From: Sphingomonas arenae
Lineage (GTDB): Bacteria; Pseudomonadota; Alphaproteobacteria; Sphingomonadales; Sphingomonadaceae
DNA: 64,000 nt
Assembly (NCBI RefSeq): GCF_016924655.1
Contig: NZ_JAFFJU010000003.1
Coordinates: 62,001-126,000, forward strand
Direction: 5' to 3'
The translations under genes and the position numbers were made by a program. The number at the start of each line of letters is the position of its first letter. Position 1 is the first letter of the stretch. A model generated the notes under the pieces. It did not search any database. It had not been told where the DNA came from and worked only from the letters and a program-made list of their open reading frames with translations. Positions 35,391-45,201 of the stretch are shown here, in pieces.

Positions 35391-35657
35391 ATGGCCGGAA
35401 TGGAGAGCGGAGGCATGACGCGTCTCTTCACCGAGCATCCGCGGGCTCTAGGAATGAGTTGGTGGGAGCACGGAACAGGCGCTGTGCGGATCGGCGGAAG
35501 CCTGATCGCGGCGGGCACCGCCTGCCTGGTCCACGCGGTCGTACCGGGGTGGTTCACTGAAACGGCGGGCCGCACCGTGGTCCGCCTCCACGATCATATG
35601 CAGCGCCGCCGCGCAGGTGCGGCAAACCCGAACGACTGGCCCGATTATGAGATCTGA
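35391..35657 (+). CDS. DUF6356 family small membrane protein
   Basis: 88 aa, start at an ATG with GGGGAG seven bases upstream (an ATG at 35400 and another at 35415 also exist). The stretch TRLFTEHPRALGMSWWEHGTGAVRIGGSLIAAGTACLVHAVVPGWF matches the DUF6356 family found mainly in Sphingomonadales. One or two hydrophobic helices are present. Function is unknown. The last 11 bp overlap the start of the following flavoprotein gene. Confidence 0.8.
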   Translation: MAGMESGGMTRLFTEHPRALGMSWWEHGTGAVRIGGSLIAAGTACLVHAVVPGWFTETAGRTVVRLHDHMQRRRAGAANPNDWPDYEI

Positions 35658-36945
35658 CGCCGCGCCGGTTGCGGTCGTCGGTGGCGGGTTCTCGGGCGTG
35701 ATGACGGCGGTGCAGCTCGCACGCCGCGGGGTTCCCGCACTGCTGTTCGACGGTAGCGGCCGCCTTGGTCTGGGAGTTGCCTATTCCACGAGGGAACCGG
35801 CTCACCTCCTCAACGTGCCGTCAGGCAAGATGAGCGCCTGGCCCGACCGGCCGGACGACTTCGCTCGCTGGCTTGGCGACGACGGCACGAGCTTTGCGGA
35901 GCGGCGTCGGTTCGGCACCTACCTGCGGGAGATACTTGGTCAGGCCCGCGGTGTGCAGCCGCAGCAGAATACCGTCGTTGCTGCGGAGCGGGACGGCAAG
36001 GGGTGGCGGATCACCACCGAGAGCGGAACCGTCCACGCGGCGTCGGCAATCGTACTTGCACAAGGCAATCAGCCCCCGCTTCCGTTGCGCGTGGGGGAGG
36101 GCATCTCACCGGATGACTTCATCCACAATCCGTGGAGCGCGGAAGCGGCGAACGCAGTGCGCAGGCTCGCGCAAGAGGGTGGGGACGTGCTCATCCTGGG
36201 CACGGGCCTGACCATGATCGACACGGTCCTTTCCCTCGACGAAGCCGGACACACGGGCCGCATCCTGGCGCTCTCCCGACGCGGCCTGGTCCCGCGTGCG
36301 CACGCGCCCCATGAACCCGCGCCAGTGTCTGCCGAAGAGGTTCCGTTCGGAGATCTGCTGGCCACCTGGCGTTGGCTGCGCCGGCGCACCGGGCAGGTGG
36401 GCTTCCGCGCCGCCGTCGACTCGCTGCGCCCGTTCAGTGCGGAGCTCTGGCAGTCCTACACCTCCAAGGACCAACGCCGATTCCTCCGCCACGCCCGTGC
36501 CTGGTGGGACGTTCACCGCCACCGGATCGCTCCGGAGGTCGCAGCCAGACTTGCGGCCCTCATCGCCGAGGGTCGGCTGCAGGTGGTTGCGGGGCGCCTG
36601 ACCGCGGTCACCCAGGGTGCAGAGGGGCTGGACGTCTTCTTCCAAAGGCGGGGCGGGCGGTCCGAGGAGCGCCGCGTCTCGGCCCTGTTCAATTGCACCG
36701 GGCCGCTAGGGGAGATGCGCCGCACGCAGGACCCGCTGTTGCAACAGTTTCTTGCCGGAGGGGCTGTCCGGATCGACGATCTCGGCATCGGCCTGCACGT
36801 CGGTCAGCCCGGCCGTGCGGGCGAGCGCATCTGGGCGGTCGGTCCACTGACCAAAGGGACCTATTGGGAGATGGTCGCAGTGCCGGATATTCGGGGCCAG
36901 GCAGCGGCAGTGGCCGACGATATCGTGAAGGAGCTTGGGGCATGA
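35647..36945 (+). CDS. FAD/NAD(P)-binding protein, YdhS/HI0933-like
   Basis: 432 aa from the ATG at 35647. The N-terminal dinucleotide motif [21 protein letters not shown] and the FAD loop [27 protein letters not shown] are typical of the COG4529 (YdhS) family of uncharacterised flavoproteins. A second Rossmann-like stretch [17 protein letters not shown] is present, and [11 protein letters not shown] appears near the C terminus. Substrate unknown. The stop overlaps the ATG of folE (ATGA). Confidence 0.85.
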   Translation: MRSDAAPVAVVGGGFSGVMTAVQLARRGVPALLFDGSGRLGLGVAYSTREPAHLLNVPSGKMSAWPDRPDDFARWLGDDGTSFAERRRFGTYLREILGQARGVQPQQNTVVAAERDGKGWRITTESGTVHAASAIVLAQGNQPPLPLRVGEGISPDDFIHNPWSAEAANAVRRLAQEGGDVLILGTGLTMIDTVLSLDEAGHTGRILALSRRGLVPRAHAPHEPAPVSAEEVPFGDLLATWRWLRRRTGQVGFRAAVDSLRPFSAELWQSYTSKDQRRFLRHARAWWDVHRHRIAPEVAARLAALIAEGRLQVVAGRLTAVTQGAEGLDVFFQRRGGRSEERRVSALFNCTGPLGEMRRTQDPLLQQFLAGGAVRIDDLGIGLHVGQPGRAGERIWAVGPLTKGTYWEMVAVPDIRGQAAAVADDIVKELGA

Positions 36946-37553
36946 ACGGCACTCCGGAGGACGGCGACCTGGTCTCGCCTGCGCCAAAGATCCCGGTTCC
37001 CGTGGCCGTGCAGGAGGCGGTGAAGACCCTTATCCGCTGGGCCGGTGACGATCCTGACCGGGAAGGGCTGCTCGACACTCCGGCACGGGTGGCGCGCGCC
37101 TGGAAGGAATATGCCCGCGGTTACGAGGAAGATCCCGGCGAGCATCTCAGCCGGACCTTCGAGGAAGTGGGCGGCTACGACGAGATCGTGCTGCTGAAGG
37201 ACATCCCCTTCCAGTCGCACTGCGAGCATCACATGGCGCCGATCATCGGCAAGGCGCACATCGCCTATCTGCCGAACGAGCGCGTCGTCGGCATCTCCAA
37301 GCTCGCGCGCGTGCTGCACGGCTTTGCCCGAAGGCTGCAGGTCCAGGAGCGGCTGACGGCGCAGGTCGCAGATTGCATCTGCGAGCATCTGCATCCGAAG
37401 GGGGTCGCAGTCGTGATCGAGGCCAGCCACGCCTGCATGACCGCGCGGGGGGTCAACACTCCCGGCGTGATGATGACCACCAGCCGGATGATGGGCGTGT
37501 TCCGCAGTGACGAGCGCAGCCGCAAGGAAGTGCTCGCGCTGATGGGATATTGA
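36942..37553 (+). CDS. folE: GTP cyclohydrolase I
   Basis: 203 aa from the ATG overlapping the previous stop. It turns GTP into dihydroneopterin triphosphate, first step of folate and tetrahydropterin synthesis. Zinc ligands are visible in SHCEHHMAP and in [10 protein letters not shown], and the family landmarks [22 protein letters not shown] are complete. The coding frame is open further upstream but the ATGA overlap and length fix the start. A REP-like palindrome follows the stop. Confidence 0.97.
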   Translation: MNGTPEDGDLVSPAPKIPVPVAVQEAVKTLIRWAGDDPDREGLLDTPARVARAWKEYARGYEEDPGEHLSRTFEEVGGYDEIVLLKDIPFQSHCEHHMAPIIGKAHIAYLPNERVVGISKLARVLHGFARRLQVQERLTAQVADCICEHLHPKGVAVVIEASHACMTARGVNTPGVMMTTSRMMGVFRSDERSRKEVLALMGY

Positions 37554-37558
37554 GTACT

Positions 37559-37624
37559 CGCGCTCACGCTGAGCCTGTCGAAGCGTTTGCCCCAGCACCC
37601 TTCGACAAGCTCAGGGTGAGCGCA
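37559..37624. repeat. REP-like palindrome (family A)
   Basis: Arms CGCTCACGCTGAGCCTGTCG and CGACAAGCTCAGGGTGAGCG flank a centre of AAGCGTTTGCCCCAGCACCCTT. It lies between folE and the Rieske oxygenase gene, ending just before that gene's ribosome site. Confidence 0.87.
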
Positions 37625-37635
37625 TAAAAGGGGCC

Positions 37636-38790
37636 ATGGCTACGCAACTCCGCGCCGTTCCCGATCCGCTCGACGACCTGAGCCTCCCCGGCTGGCTCTA
37701 CCATGATCCGACCTTCTTCGAGGCGGAGAAGAAGGCCTTCCTGCGCGCGACCCCGCAGGTGGTCTGCCACGAAAGCGAGATTGCGGATCCCGGCGAGTGG
37801 CGAACGCTCGAGTACCTCGGCGAAAGCGTGATCGTGATCCGCGGCGACGATGGGCAGGTTCGCGCCTTCACCAACGTCTGCCGCCATCGCGGCTCGCGGC
37901 TGGTCGACGGGGAAGCGGGCTGCTCGCGGGTGCTGACCTGCCCGTACCACGCCTGGAGCTATGCGCGGGACGGCCGCCTCGTCGGCGTGCCGCATCGAGG
38001 TGAGTATCCCGGATTGAAGGTGGAGGAGCTAGGGCTCGTTCCGGTGGCGCTGGAACGCTGGCACGGCTTCCTGTTCGTGACGCTCGAACCGGGCGCGCCG
38101 TCCGTTGCCGAGATGATGGCGCCCTACGAGCATGAGGTCGCGCCCTACCGGTTCGAGGACCTCCGGACGATCGGCCGGGTCACTCTCCGTCCACGGACGC
38201 TGAACTGGAAGACCATTGCCGACAATTATTCGGACGGGCTGCACATCCCCGTCGGCCACCCGGGCCTGACGCGGCTGTTCGGGCGCGGATACCGGATCGA
38301 GGCGGGCGAGCACGTCGATCGAATGGAAGGCGACCTGGTCGAGGCTCCATCCACGAATCCTTCCGAGCGCGCCTACCAACAATGGCTCCCTAGAGTGGAC
38401 CATCTGCCGCAGAGCCACCAGCGCAAGTGGCTCTACTACAAGCTTTTCCCGAACGTCGCTTTCGACATCTATCCGGATCAGGTCGACTTCATGCAGTTCC
38501 TGCCCGTGAGTGCGACCGAGACCGTCATCCGGGAGATCAGCTACGCGCTGCCGGACGACCGGCGCGAGATGCGGGCGGTGCGCTACCTCAATTGGCGGAT
38601 CAACCGGCGCGTGAACGCGGAAGATACCGAGCTGATCAACCGGGTGCAGCTGGGTATGGCGTCACCCACCTATGTGCCCGGTCCGCTCGGAACGTCCGAA
38701 GTGTGCCTGCGCAGCTTCGCGCAGAAGCTCAGGCGACTGGTTCCTGAGGCGCGGCTGCCCGCTCCGCCTCCCGGTTGGACCGGCGGTTAA
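37636..38790 (+). CDS. Aromatic ring-hydroxylating dioxygenase alpha subunit (Rieske)
   Basis: 384 aa. The Rieske [2Fe-2S] motif CxH-X17-CxxH runs from CRHRGSRLVD to CPYHAWSY. The mononuclear iron site is in the C-terminal half, with NYSDGLHIPVGHPG giving the two His of the facial triad. No reductase or beta subunit gene is adjacent, so the oxygenase must use an electron donor from elsewhere; single alpha-only Rieske oxygenases of this size exist. Substrate is not predictable from sequence. The 3' end overlaps the convergent APC permease gene by 62 bp. Confidence 0.9.
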   Translation: MATQLRAVPDPLDDLSLPGWLYHDPTFFEAEKKAFLRATPQVVCHESEIADPGEWRTLEYLGESVIVIRGDDGQVRAFTNVCRHRGSRLVDGEAGCSRVLTCPYHAWSYARDGRLVGVPHRGEYPGLKVEELGLVPVALERWHGFLFVTLEPGAPSVAEMMAPYEHEVAPYRFEDLRTIGRVTLRPRTLNWKTIADNYSDGLHIPVGHPGLTRLFGRGYRIEAGEHVDRMEGDLVEAPSTNPSERAYQQWLPRVDHLPQSHQRKWLYYKLFPNVAFDIYPDQVDFMQFLPVSATETVIREISYALPDDRREMRAVRYLNWRINRRVNAEDTELINRVQLGMASPTYVPGPLGTSEVCLRSFAQKLRRLVPEARLPAPPPGWTGG

Positions 38791-40030
38791 GCCAGTAGAT
38801 CGGGACGCCGGTCAGCAGGAGACCTAGGCCCCACAGGCTTGCCTCCAGTCCCGCTCCCCAGAATGCGAAGGCCGTGAATGCCAGGCCAGCAATGGAGGCG
38901 ACAACCGCTTGTCGCTGCTTCAGCGCGGCTAACGCCGCGGCGCCGTAGAGGACCAGGGCCGAGACGGTCGAAACCAGGATCATGAAGGTGAACACGCCCG
39001 ACAGGCCGCGCGTGTAATTGGCTGCAAGCAGCGCGGTCGCGATGAGGCTTGAAACCACCTGCGAGCGGACCGGCGTTCCAAGCGCCGTGGTCTTCCCGAA
39101 CCAAGCGGGGAACACTCGCGCCTGCGCCATGCTGAGCGGGACCTCGCCCGACACTAGGATCCAGCCGTTGAGGGCCCCCAGCGCGCTGATCAGGGCGAAC
39201 AGCGCGATCAGGGTTCCCGCACTCGACCCAAGGGCTGGTGCGATCGCGTCGGCAAACGGGGCCGAACTCGTCGCGGCGATATCTCCGGGCAACAGGAACA
39301 GCACGGCCGCACATGCCCCGAGGGTCGCGATCCCGGCGAGCAAGGTTCCCGCCATAGTGGCGAGCGGAACCACCCGCTCCGCATTCTCGACCTTGCCCGC
39401 GGGAAGTGTCGCGCACTCGAACCCCAGCATGGCGAACATGGCAAGCGCGGCCACGCTGGCGATCCCGCCGGCCGTGACCCGGACATCGGCTTCGAGCGCG
39501 GCGGCTTCTCCGCTGCCGAACTGCGCCGCCGCAACCGCGCACACGGCAATCAGTGGGAGGAGCTTCAGCGTGGTCGTGACCACCTGCACCACACCCGCCG
39601 TCCTGGCGCCACGCGCATTCACCAGGGTGAACAGCCAGACGCACGCAATCGCGAACAGCGGCGCTGCAATCACTCCGCCGAGTGCCGGCAGCAGGCTGCT
39701 GGCGTAGCTGACCGCGGCAACCGCGAGCGCCGCCACGGCGGTCCAAACGGAGATCCAGTAGCTCCACATCACGAGGAATCCGGCTTCATCCCCGAACGCC
39801 TGCTGCACGTAAGCGTAGGGCCCGCCCTCGATCCGACGCGAAAGCTGCGCGAGCACCCAGGCGAGACACAGCGCACCCGCGATCGTCAGCAGCCAGCCCC
39901 AGATCGTATTGGGCCCGTAGGGCGCCAGACTGGCGGGAAGCAGGAAGATACCCGCCCCGATAATGTTCCCGACGACCAGCGCCAGGCACATCCAGAACCC
40001 CAGCAGCTTGGGCGCGCGTTCCGTCTTCAT
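38729..40030 (-). CDS. APC family amino acid permease (AdiC-like)
   Basis: 433 aa from the ATG at 40030, with about 12 membrane helices. The helix-1 unwinding motif [19 protein letters not shown] and [17 protein letters not shown] resemble the AdiC/APA (basic amino acid antiporter) subfamily. Later segments [34 protein letters not shown] are also typical. The substrate cannot be fixed. It is divergent from fabD (65-bp gap) and converges on the Rieske gene with 62 bp of overlap, so antisense reading of both 3' ends is unavoidable. Confidence 0.88.
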   Translation of the reverse strand: MKTERAPKLLGFWMCLALVVGNIIGAGIFLLPASLAPYGPNTIWGWLLTIAGALCLAWVLAQLSRRIEGGPYAYVQQAFGDEAGFLVMWSYWISVWTAVAALAVAAVSYASSLLPALGGVIAAPLFAIACVWLFTLVNARGARTAGVVQVVTTTLKLLPLIAVCAVAAAQFGSGEAAALEADVRVTAGGIASVAALAMFAMLGFECATLPAGKVENAERVVPLATMAGTLLAGIATLGACAAVLFLLPGDIAATSSAPFADAIAPALGSSAGTLIALFALISALGALNGWILVSGEVPLSMAQARVFPAWFGKTTALGTPVRSQVVSSLIATALLAANYTRGLSGVFTFMILVSTVSALVLYGAAALAALKQRQAVVASIAGLAFTAFAFWGAGLEASLWGLGLLLTGVPIYWLNRRSNREAERAAAPQEPVA

Positions 40031-40095
40031 GGGCGAGATGTTGCAGCTTGCGTCCCCCTGTGCAATCGGCCCCGCCCGAACCAAGGGGAGAGTTG

Positions 40096-41034
40096 ATGCG
40101 CGCATTCCTGTTTCCGGGCCAGGGCAGCCAGTCGGTCGGCATGGGCGCGACCCTCGCCGAGGCGAGCCGCACCGCCCGCGACGTGTTCGAGGAAGTGGAC
40201 GAGGCGCTCGGCCAGAAGCTGTCCCAACTGATGCGCGAGGGCCCGGAGGACCAGCTGACCCTGACCGAGAACGCGCAGCCCGCAATCATGGCGAACGCGC
40301 TGGCCGTGTTCCGAGCTCTGACCCTCGACGGCGGCGTCTCGCTCGAGAAAGCGGCGCACTTTGTCGCGGGGCACTCGCTCGGCGAGTATTCCGCCCTAAG
40401 CGCGGCGCACGCGTTCGATCTCTCCACCACGGCGAAGCTCCTGAAGCTGCGAGGGCAGGCCATGCAGGCTGCCGTGCCGGTCGGGCAGGGCGCCATGGCG
40501 GCTCTGCTCGGGGCCGACGTGGAGAAAGCCCGCGCCATCGCCGAAGCAGCCGCCGAGGGCGAGGTCTGCACTGTGGCCAACGATAACGACCCCTCGCAGG
40601 TCGTGATCTCCGGGCACCGCACCGCCATCGAGCGTGCCGTAGCAATCGCCAAGGACATGGGCGCCAAGCGAGCGGTCCTGCTGCCGGTCTCCGCGCCCTT
40701 CCACTGCCCGCTGATGCAGCCTGCCGCAGACCGGATGGCGGAGGCTCTCGCCGGGACGCAGATCGAGGCGCCGGTGGTGCCGGTCTATGCCAACGTGACC
40801 GCAGCACCGGAACAGGATCCTGACGCGATCCGCGACCTCCTCGTGCACCAGGTCACGGGCATGGTCCGCTGGCGCGAGAGCATTGCAGGCATGGCAGCCA
40901 CCGGAGTCGAGGAGTTCGTCGAATTGGGCGGCAAGGTGCTCGGCCCGATGATCAAGCGCATCGCGCCTGACGTGAAGGTCACCAGCGTCATCACGATCGA
41001 CGACATCGAGGCGCTGGCGAAGGAGATTGCATGA
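40096..41034 (+). CDS. fabD: Malonyl-CoA:ACP transacylase
   Basis: 312 aa from the ATG at 40096 (AAGGGGAGAG ribosome site). It loads malonyl units onto ACP. The nucleophile is in [12 protein letters not shown], with [12 protein letters not shown] at the N terminus and [12 protein letters not shown] (His region) later. The stop overlaps the fabG ATG, so translation is coupled. acpP and fabF are not in the window. Confidence 0.96.
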   Translation: MRAFLFPGQGSQSVGMGATLAEASRTARDVFEEVDEALGQKLSQLMREGPEDQLTLTENAQPAIMANALAVFRALTLDGGVSLEKAAHFVAGHSLGEYSALSAAHAFDLSTTAKLLKLRGQAMQAAVPVGQGAMAALLGADVEKARAIAEAAAEGEVCTVANDNDPSQVVISGHRTAIERAVAIAKDMGAKRAVLLPVSAPFHCPLMQPAADRMAEALAGTQIEAPVVPVYANVTAAPEQDPDAIRDLLVHQVTGMVRWRESIAGMAATGVEEFVELGGKVLGPMIKRIAPDVKVTSVITIDDIEALAKEIA

Positions 41035-41774
41035 TGTTCGACCTGACCGGAATGACCGCCCTCGTGACCGGCGCCTCCGGCGGCCTGGGCAGCGCTATCG
41101 CCAAATCGCTCGCGGCGCAGGGTGCGCGCCTTGCTGTGAGCGGCAGCAACGAAGGCAAGCTCAATGCCTTCCGCGATGAACTCGGCGCTGACCACGTGGC
41201 GGTGCCCTGCAACCTCTCCGACCCCGCAGCGGTCGACGGCCTCGTTCCCGCAGCAGTCGAGGCGCTCGGCGGCAAGCTCGATATCCTGGTCAACAATGCG
41301 GGTGTCACGCGCGACAACCTCCTGATGCGCATGAAGGACGAGGAGTGGGAGCAGGTCATCCGCGTGAACCTCGAAGCCGCCTTCCGGCTCATGCGCGCCG
41401 CTGCCAAGCCGATGATGAAGGCGCGTTATGGACGCATCATCTCGGTCACCTCCGTGGTCGGCACGACCGGCAATCCGGGGCAGGCGAACTATGTCGCCTC
41501 CAAATCCGGCCTGGCCGGAATGACCAAGGCGGTGGCGCAGGAATTGGCGAGCCGCAACATCACGGTGAATTGCGTGGCGCCGGGCTTCATGACGTCCGCG
41601 ATGACCGATGCGCTGAACGACCAGCAGCGCGCTGCAATCCTCGCGAAGATTCCCGCGGGAGCCATGGGCTCTGGCGAGGATATCGGCGCGGCTGTCGTCT
41701 ATCTGGCGAGCCGCGAAGCGGGCTATGTGACCGGCCAGACGCTGCACGTGAATGGCGGCATGGCGATGCTCTGA
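41031..41774 (+). CDS. fabG: 3-oxoacyl-[ACP] reductase
   Basis: 247 aa. NADPH-dependent SDR that reduces beta-ketoacyl-ACP. TGASGGLG is the cofactor motif, NNAGVT, SVVGTTGNPGQANYVASKSG provides the catalytic Ser and YxxxK. The start ATG overlaps the fabD stop; a second ATG three bases later is an equal candidate. In many alphaproteobacteria acpP follows here; instead a 164-bp gap leads to dnaK. Confidence 0.96.
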   Translation: MMFDLTGMTALVTGASGGLGSAIAKSLAAQGARLAVSGSNEGKLNAFRDELGADHVAVPCNLSDPAAVDGLVPAAVEALGGKLDILVNNAGVTRDNLLMRMKDEEWEQVIRVNLEAAFRLMRAAAKPMMKARYGRIISVTSVVGTTGNPGQANYVASKSGLAGMTKAVAQELASRNITVNCVAPGFMTSAMTDALNDQQRAAILAKIPAGAMGSGEDIGAAVVYLASREAGYVTGQTLHVNGGMAML

Positions 41775-41837
41775 ACATGAGGTGTTGCACGCGCACACCG
41801 TCCTAGAACCGTATTGCAACTCTGCGCGCGGCGAATC

Positions 41838-41865
41838 CTTGTCGCGGCTTTCCTCGCACCTATAT
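41838..41865 (+). promoter_or_regulatory. Sigma-32 (RpoH)-type promoter of dnaK
   Basis: CTTG at 41838-41841 and CCTATAT at 41859-41865 are separated by exactly 17 bases. This matches the alphaproteobacterial heat-shock consensus (CTTG, spacer 17, CYTATNT). It lies 73 bp before the dnaK ATG, leaving a short leader. The call is by pattern match. Confidence 0.7.
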
Positions 41866-41938
41866 CGCCGCCGAAACATGAAGATAACGGGCGTGCCTGA
41901 CGGGGCGTCCGGGGGCTAGTGAGAGGACAGTATCGAAC

Positions 41939-43879
41939 ATGGCAAAAGTGATCGGGATCGACCTCGGCACGACCAACAGCTGCGTTGCGGTCATGGAGGG
42001 CGGCAAGCCGAAGGTCATCGAGAATGCGGAAGGCGCGCGGACCACTCCATCGGTCGTGGCCTTCACCAAGGACGGCGAGCGCCTGATCGGGCAGCCGGCC
42101 AAGCGTCAGGCGGTGACCAACCCCGACAATACGATTTTCGCGGTGAAGCGCCTCATCGGCCGCCGCTTCGACGATCCGGTGACCAAGAAGGACACCGAGC
42201 TGGTTCCCTACAAGATCACGCGCGGACCGAACGGCGACGCGTGGGTCGGGGCCGGTGGCAAGGACTACAGCCCGTCGCAGATTTCCGCCTTCATCCTCCA
42301 GAAGATGAAGGAAACCGCCGAAGCCTATCTCGGCGAGACCGTCACCCAGGCGGTGATCACCGTCCCCGCCTACTTTAACGACGCTCAGCGCCAGGCGACC
42401 AAGGACGCCGGCCAGATCGCTGGCCTTGAAGTTCTGCGCATCATCAACGAGCCGACGGCGGCCGCGCTCGCCTACGGGCTGGAGAAGAACGACGGCAAGA
42501 CGATCGCGGTCTATGACCTTGGCGGCGGCACCTTCGACGTGTCCATTCTCGAGATCGGCGATGGCGTGTTCGAGGTGAAGTCGACCAACGGCGACACTTT
42601 CCTCGGCGGTGAGGACTTCGACGCCAAGATCGTGGAGTTCCTCGCGGACGAGTTCAAGAAGGAACACGGCATCGACCTTAAGCAGGACCGCCTGGCCCTG
42701 CAGCGGCTGAAGGAAGCGGCCGAAAAGGCGAAGATCGAGCTTTCCTCGGCGACCAACACCGAGGTGAACCTGCCGTTCATCACGGCCCGCATGGAGGGCG
42801 GCGCGACCACCCCGCTGCACCTGGTCAAGTCGATCAGCCGTGCGGACCTGGAGCGCCTGGTCGGCGACCTCATCGACCGCACGCTGGAGCCGTGCCGCAA
42901 GGCGCTCGCCGATGCGGGCGTGAAGGCGGCCGACATCGCGGAAGTGGTGCTGGTCGGCGGCATGACCCGCATGCCGCGCGTCCGCGAAGTCGTGAAGGAC
43001 TTCTTCGGCAAGGAGCCGCACACCGGCGTCAACCCGGACGAGGTGGTCGCCATCGGCGCGGCCATCCAGGCCGGCGTGCTGCAGGGCGACGTCAAGGACG
43101 TGCTGCTGCTCGACGTCACTCCGCTGAGCCTCGGCATCGAGACCCTTGGCGGCGTCTTCACCCGGATGATCGATCGCAACACGACGATCCCGACCAAGAA
43201 GAGCCAGGTCTTCTCGACCGCGGACGACAACCAGAATGCGGTGACCATTCGCGTCTTCCAGGGCGAGCGCGAAATGGCGGCGGACAACAAGATGCTGGGC
43301 CAGTTCGACCTGGTCGGCATCCCGCCGGCTCCCCGCGGTGTGCCGCAGATCGAGGTCACGTTCGACATCGATGCCAACGGCATCGTCAACGTGTCGGCCA
43401 AGGACAAGGGCACCGGCAAGGAACAGCAGATCCGCATTCAGGCCTCGGGCGGTCTCAGCGACAATGACATCGAGCAGATGGTCAAGGACGCCGAGAAGTT
43501 CGCCGAGGAGGACAAGAAGCGGAAGGCGGCGGCCGAGGCGAAGAACAACGCCGAGAGCCTTATCCACCAGACCGAGCGCCAGCTTGCCGAACATGGCGGC
43601 AAGGTCACGGCCGACGTGAAGGGCGACATCGAGCGCGCGATTGCGGAGGCCAAGACCGCGGTCGAGAGCAACGACGCCGACCAAATGACGCAGAAGACCC
43701 AGGCGCTGACCGAAGCGGCGATGAAGCTTGGCCAGGCGATCTACTCGGCCCAGCAGGAAGCCGGTGCGGCCGCGTCCGGCACTGATGCTGAAGCGGGTGC
43801 GGACAGCACCGCATCGGCGGGCCAGGAGGAAGTGGTCGACGCGGAGTTCTCCGAAGTCGACGACGACAAGAAGGCCTAA
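41939..43879 (+). CDS. dnaK: Chaperone protein DnaK (Hsp70)
   Basis: 646 aa. The ATPase domain starts [48 protein letters not shown] and [16 protein letters not shown] are the Hsp70 signatures. The substrate-binding domain includes [16 protein letters not shown], and the C-terminal helical lid ends in a low-complexity tail. The final residues EVDDDKK are the usual conserved end. It folds client proteins with DnaJ, whose gene follows after 66 bp. A sigma-32-type promoter lies upstream. Confidence 0.99.
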   Translation: MAKVIGIDLGTTNSCVAVMEGGKPKVIENAEGARTTPSVVAFTKDGERLIGQPAKRQAVTNPDNTIFAVKRLIGRRFDDPVTKKDTELVPYKITRGPNGDAWVGAGGKDYSPSQISAFILQKMKETAEAYLGETVTQAVITVPAYFNDAQRQATKDAGQIAGLEVLRIINEPTAAALAYGLEKNDGKTIAVYDLGGGTFDVSILEIGDGVFEVKSTNGDTFLGGEDFDAKIVEFLADEFKKEHGIDLKQDRLALQRLKEAAEKAKIELSSATNTEVNLPFITARMEGGATTPLHLVKSISRADLERLVGDLIDRTLEPCRKALADAGVKAADIAEVVLVGGMTRMPRVREVVKDFFGKEPHTGVNPDEVVAIGAAIQAGVLQGDVKDVLLLDVTPLSLGIETLGGVFTRMIDRNTTIPTKKSQVFSTADDNQNAVTIRVFQGEREMAADNKMLGQFDLVGIPPAPRGVPQIEVTFDIDANGIVNVSAKDKGTGKEQQIRIQASGGLSDNDIEQMVKDAEKFAEEDKKRKAAAEAKNNAESLIHQTERQLAEHGGKVTADVKGDIERAIAEAKTAVESNDADQMTQKTQALTEAAMKLGQAIYSAQQEAGAAASGTDAEAGADSTASAGQEEVVDAEFSEVDDDKKA

Positions 43880-43886
43880 GCGCAAT

Positions 43887-43926
43887 GGAGTGCGTCACCC
43901 TCGTCACCACGACGGTGGCGCACTCC
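43887..43926. terminator. Strong hairpin between dnaK and dnaJ
   Basis: GGAGTGCGTCACC (43887-43899) pairs with GGTGGCGCACTCC (43914-43926), one mismatch in 13 pairs, loop of 14 bases. No T run follows, so it more likely attenuates or stabilises the dnaK mRNA end, giving more DnaK than DnaJ, than fully stops transcription. Confidence 0.6.
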
Positions 43927-43945
43927 GCGTGCGCGGTGCTGCGTC

Positions 43946-45061
43946 ATGGTTGAGACGGATTATTACGAACTGCTCGGAGTCGAGCGGGGTGCGGACGATC
44001 GCACGATCAAAGCGGCGTACCGGAAGCTGGCGATGGAATGCCATCCCGACCGGCACGGCGGTTGTTCGGACCAGGAGGCCAAGTTCAAGGCCATCAACGA
44101 GGCATATGACTGCCTCAAGGACCCGCAGAAGCGCGCGGCTTACGATCGCTTCGGCAAGGCGGCATTCCAGAACGGCGGCGCTGGCGGCTTCGGCGGTGGG
44201 CAGGGTTTCGAGGGCTTCTCCGATATCTTCTCGTCCATCTTCGGCGAGTTCATGGACCCGCGCGGCGCCCGCCAGAATGCGGCACGAGGCGCGGACCTGC
44301 GCTACGACCTTGAGCTAAGCCTCGAAGAAGCGTTCGCCGGCAAGGAAGCGGTGATCGAGGTCGAGACCCTCGTCGCCTGCGAACCGTGCGAAGGCGATGG
44401 CTCCCGCGGCACCAGCAGACCGCAGACCTGCACCACCTGCAACGGCATGGGCAAGGTCCGGGCCCAGCAGGGCTTTTTCATGGTCGAGCGCGGCTGCCCG
44501 ACCTGTTACGGTCATGGCGTCACCATCTCCGACCCTTGCCCGCAATGTGAAGGCGAGGGGCGCGGCCTCAAGCGCCGGACACTGTCGATCCACGTGCCCG
44601 CCGGCGTGGACGAGGGCACCCGCATCCGCGTGGCGGGCGAAGGTGAAGCGGGCGTGCGCGGTGCTCCGAACGGCGACCTTTACCTGTTCGTGCACCTCAA
44701 GCGGCATCCGATCTTCCAGCGCGACGGCACGACGCTGATCGCCGAATGTCCGGTAAGCTTCACCACGGCCGCGCTTGGTGGGCAGATCACGGTCCCGGGC
44801 ATCGACGGGCAGCCGATCGAGATCAAGATTCCGGCCGGCGTCCAGTCGGGTGAGACCCTGCGGCAGCGCGGACAGGGCATGAGCGTGATCAACGGCCGCG
44901 GGCGCGGCGACTTGGTCACGCGGATTCTTGTCGAAACTCCGACCCGGTTGACGGCCAAGCAGAAAGAACTGCTCTGCCAGTTCCGGGAGACGGAAACGGG
45001 GGAGGAGTGCCCGGCGTCCAAGAGCTTCTTCAGCCGGATTAAGGACGCGCTGGGCCACTAA
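43946..45061 (+). CDS. dnaJ: Chaperone protein DnaJ (Hsp40)
   Basis: 371 aa. The J domain has the HPD motif (CHPDRHG), then a Gly/Phe-rich stretch (FQNGGAGGFGGGQGFEGF), four CxxCxGxG zinc repeats (CEPCEGDG, CTTCNGMG, CPTCYGHG, CPQCEGEG), and the substrate-binding C-terminal domains. It stimulates DnaK ATPase. It is in the dnaK transcript with a hairpin between. Confidence 0.98.
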   Translation: MVETDYYELLGVERGADDRTIKAAYRKLAMECHPDRHGGCSDQEAKFKAINEAYDCLKDPQKRAAYDRFGKAAFQNGGAGGFGGGQGFEGFSDIFSSIFGEFMDPRGARQNAARGADLRYDLELSLEEAFAGKEAVIEVETLVACEPCEGDGSRGTSRPQTCTTCNGMGKVRAQQGFFMVERGCPTCYGHGVTISDPCPQCEGEGRGLKRRTLSIHVPAGVDEGTRIRVAGEGEAGVRGAPNGDLYLFVHLKRHPIFQRDGTTLIAECPVSFTTAALGGQITVPGIDGQPIEIKIPAGVQSGETLRQRGQGMSVINGRGRGDLVTRILVETPTRLTAKQKELLCQFRETETGEECPASKSFFSRIKDALGH

Positions 45062-45127
45062 GACCCATTATCGTCTCGAAAGCGGGGGGTCCATCTCCGC
45101 AGCCCCGATCAGACGCTGTAATCGGGA

Positions 45128-45157
45128 CATGGATCCCGGCTGGCGCGGGGATGACGA
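45128..45157. repeat. Degraded palindromic repeat, right half (CATTCCCGCG family)
   Basis: CATGGATCCCGGCTGGCGCG followed by GGGATGACG resembles the right arm of the element at 2500-2589, but the left arm is not clear. It lies between dnaJ and the beta-lactamase-fold gene. Confidence 0.4.
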
Positions 45158-45201
45158 AGTGGATGCGTAAGGCTACGCTCCTCCGACAGGGAGAACTTGC
45201 C

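Noticed and set aside
41723-43885. A 720-codon open frame on the minus strand covering dnaK
   Set aside because: It is antisense to an unmistakable dnaK and its translation is rich in Leu/Arg/Val with no motif; long antisense frames are expected in GC-rich coding DNA.
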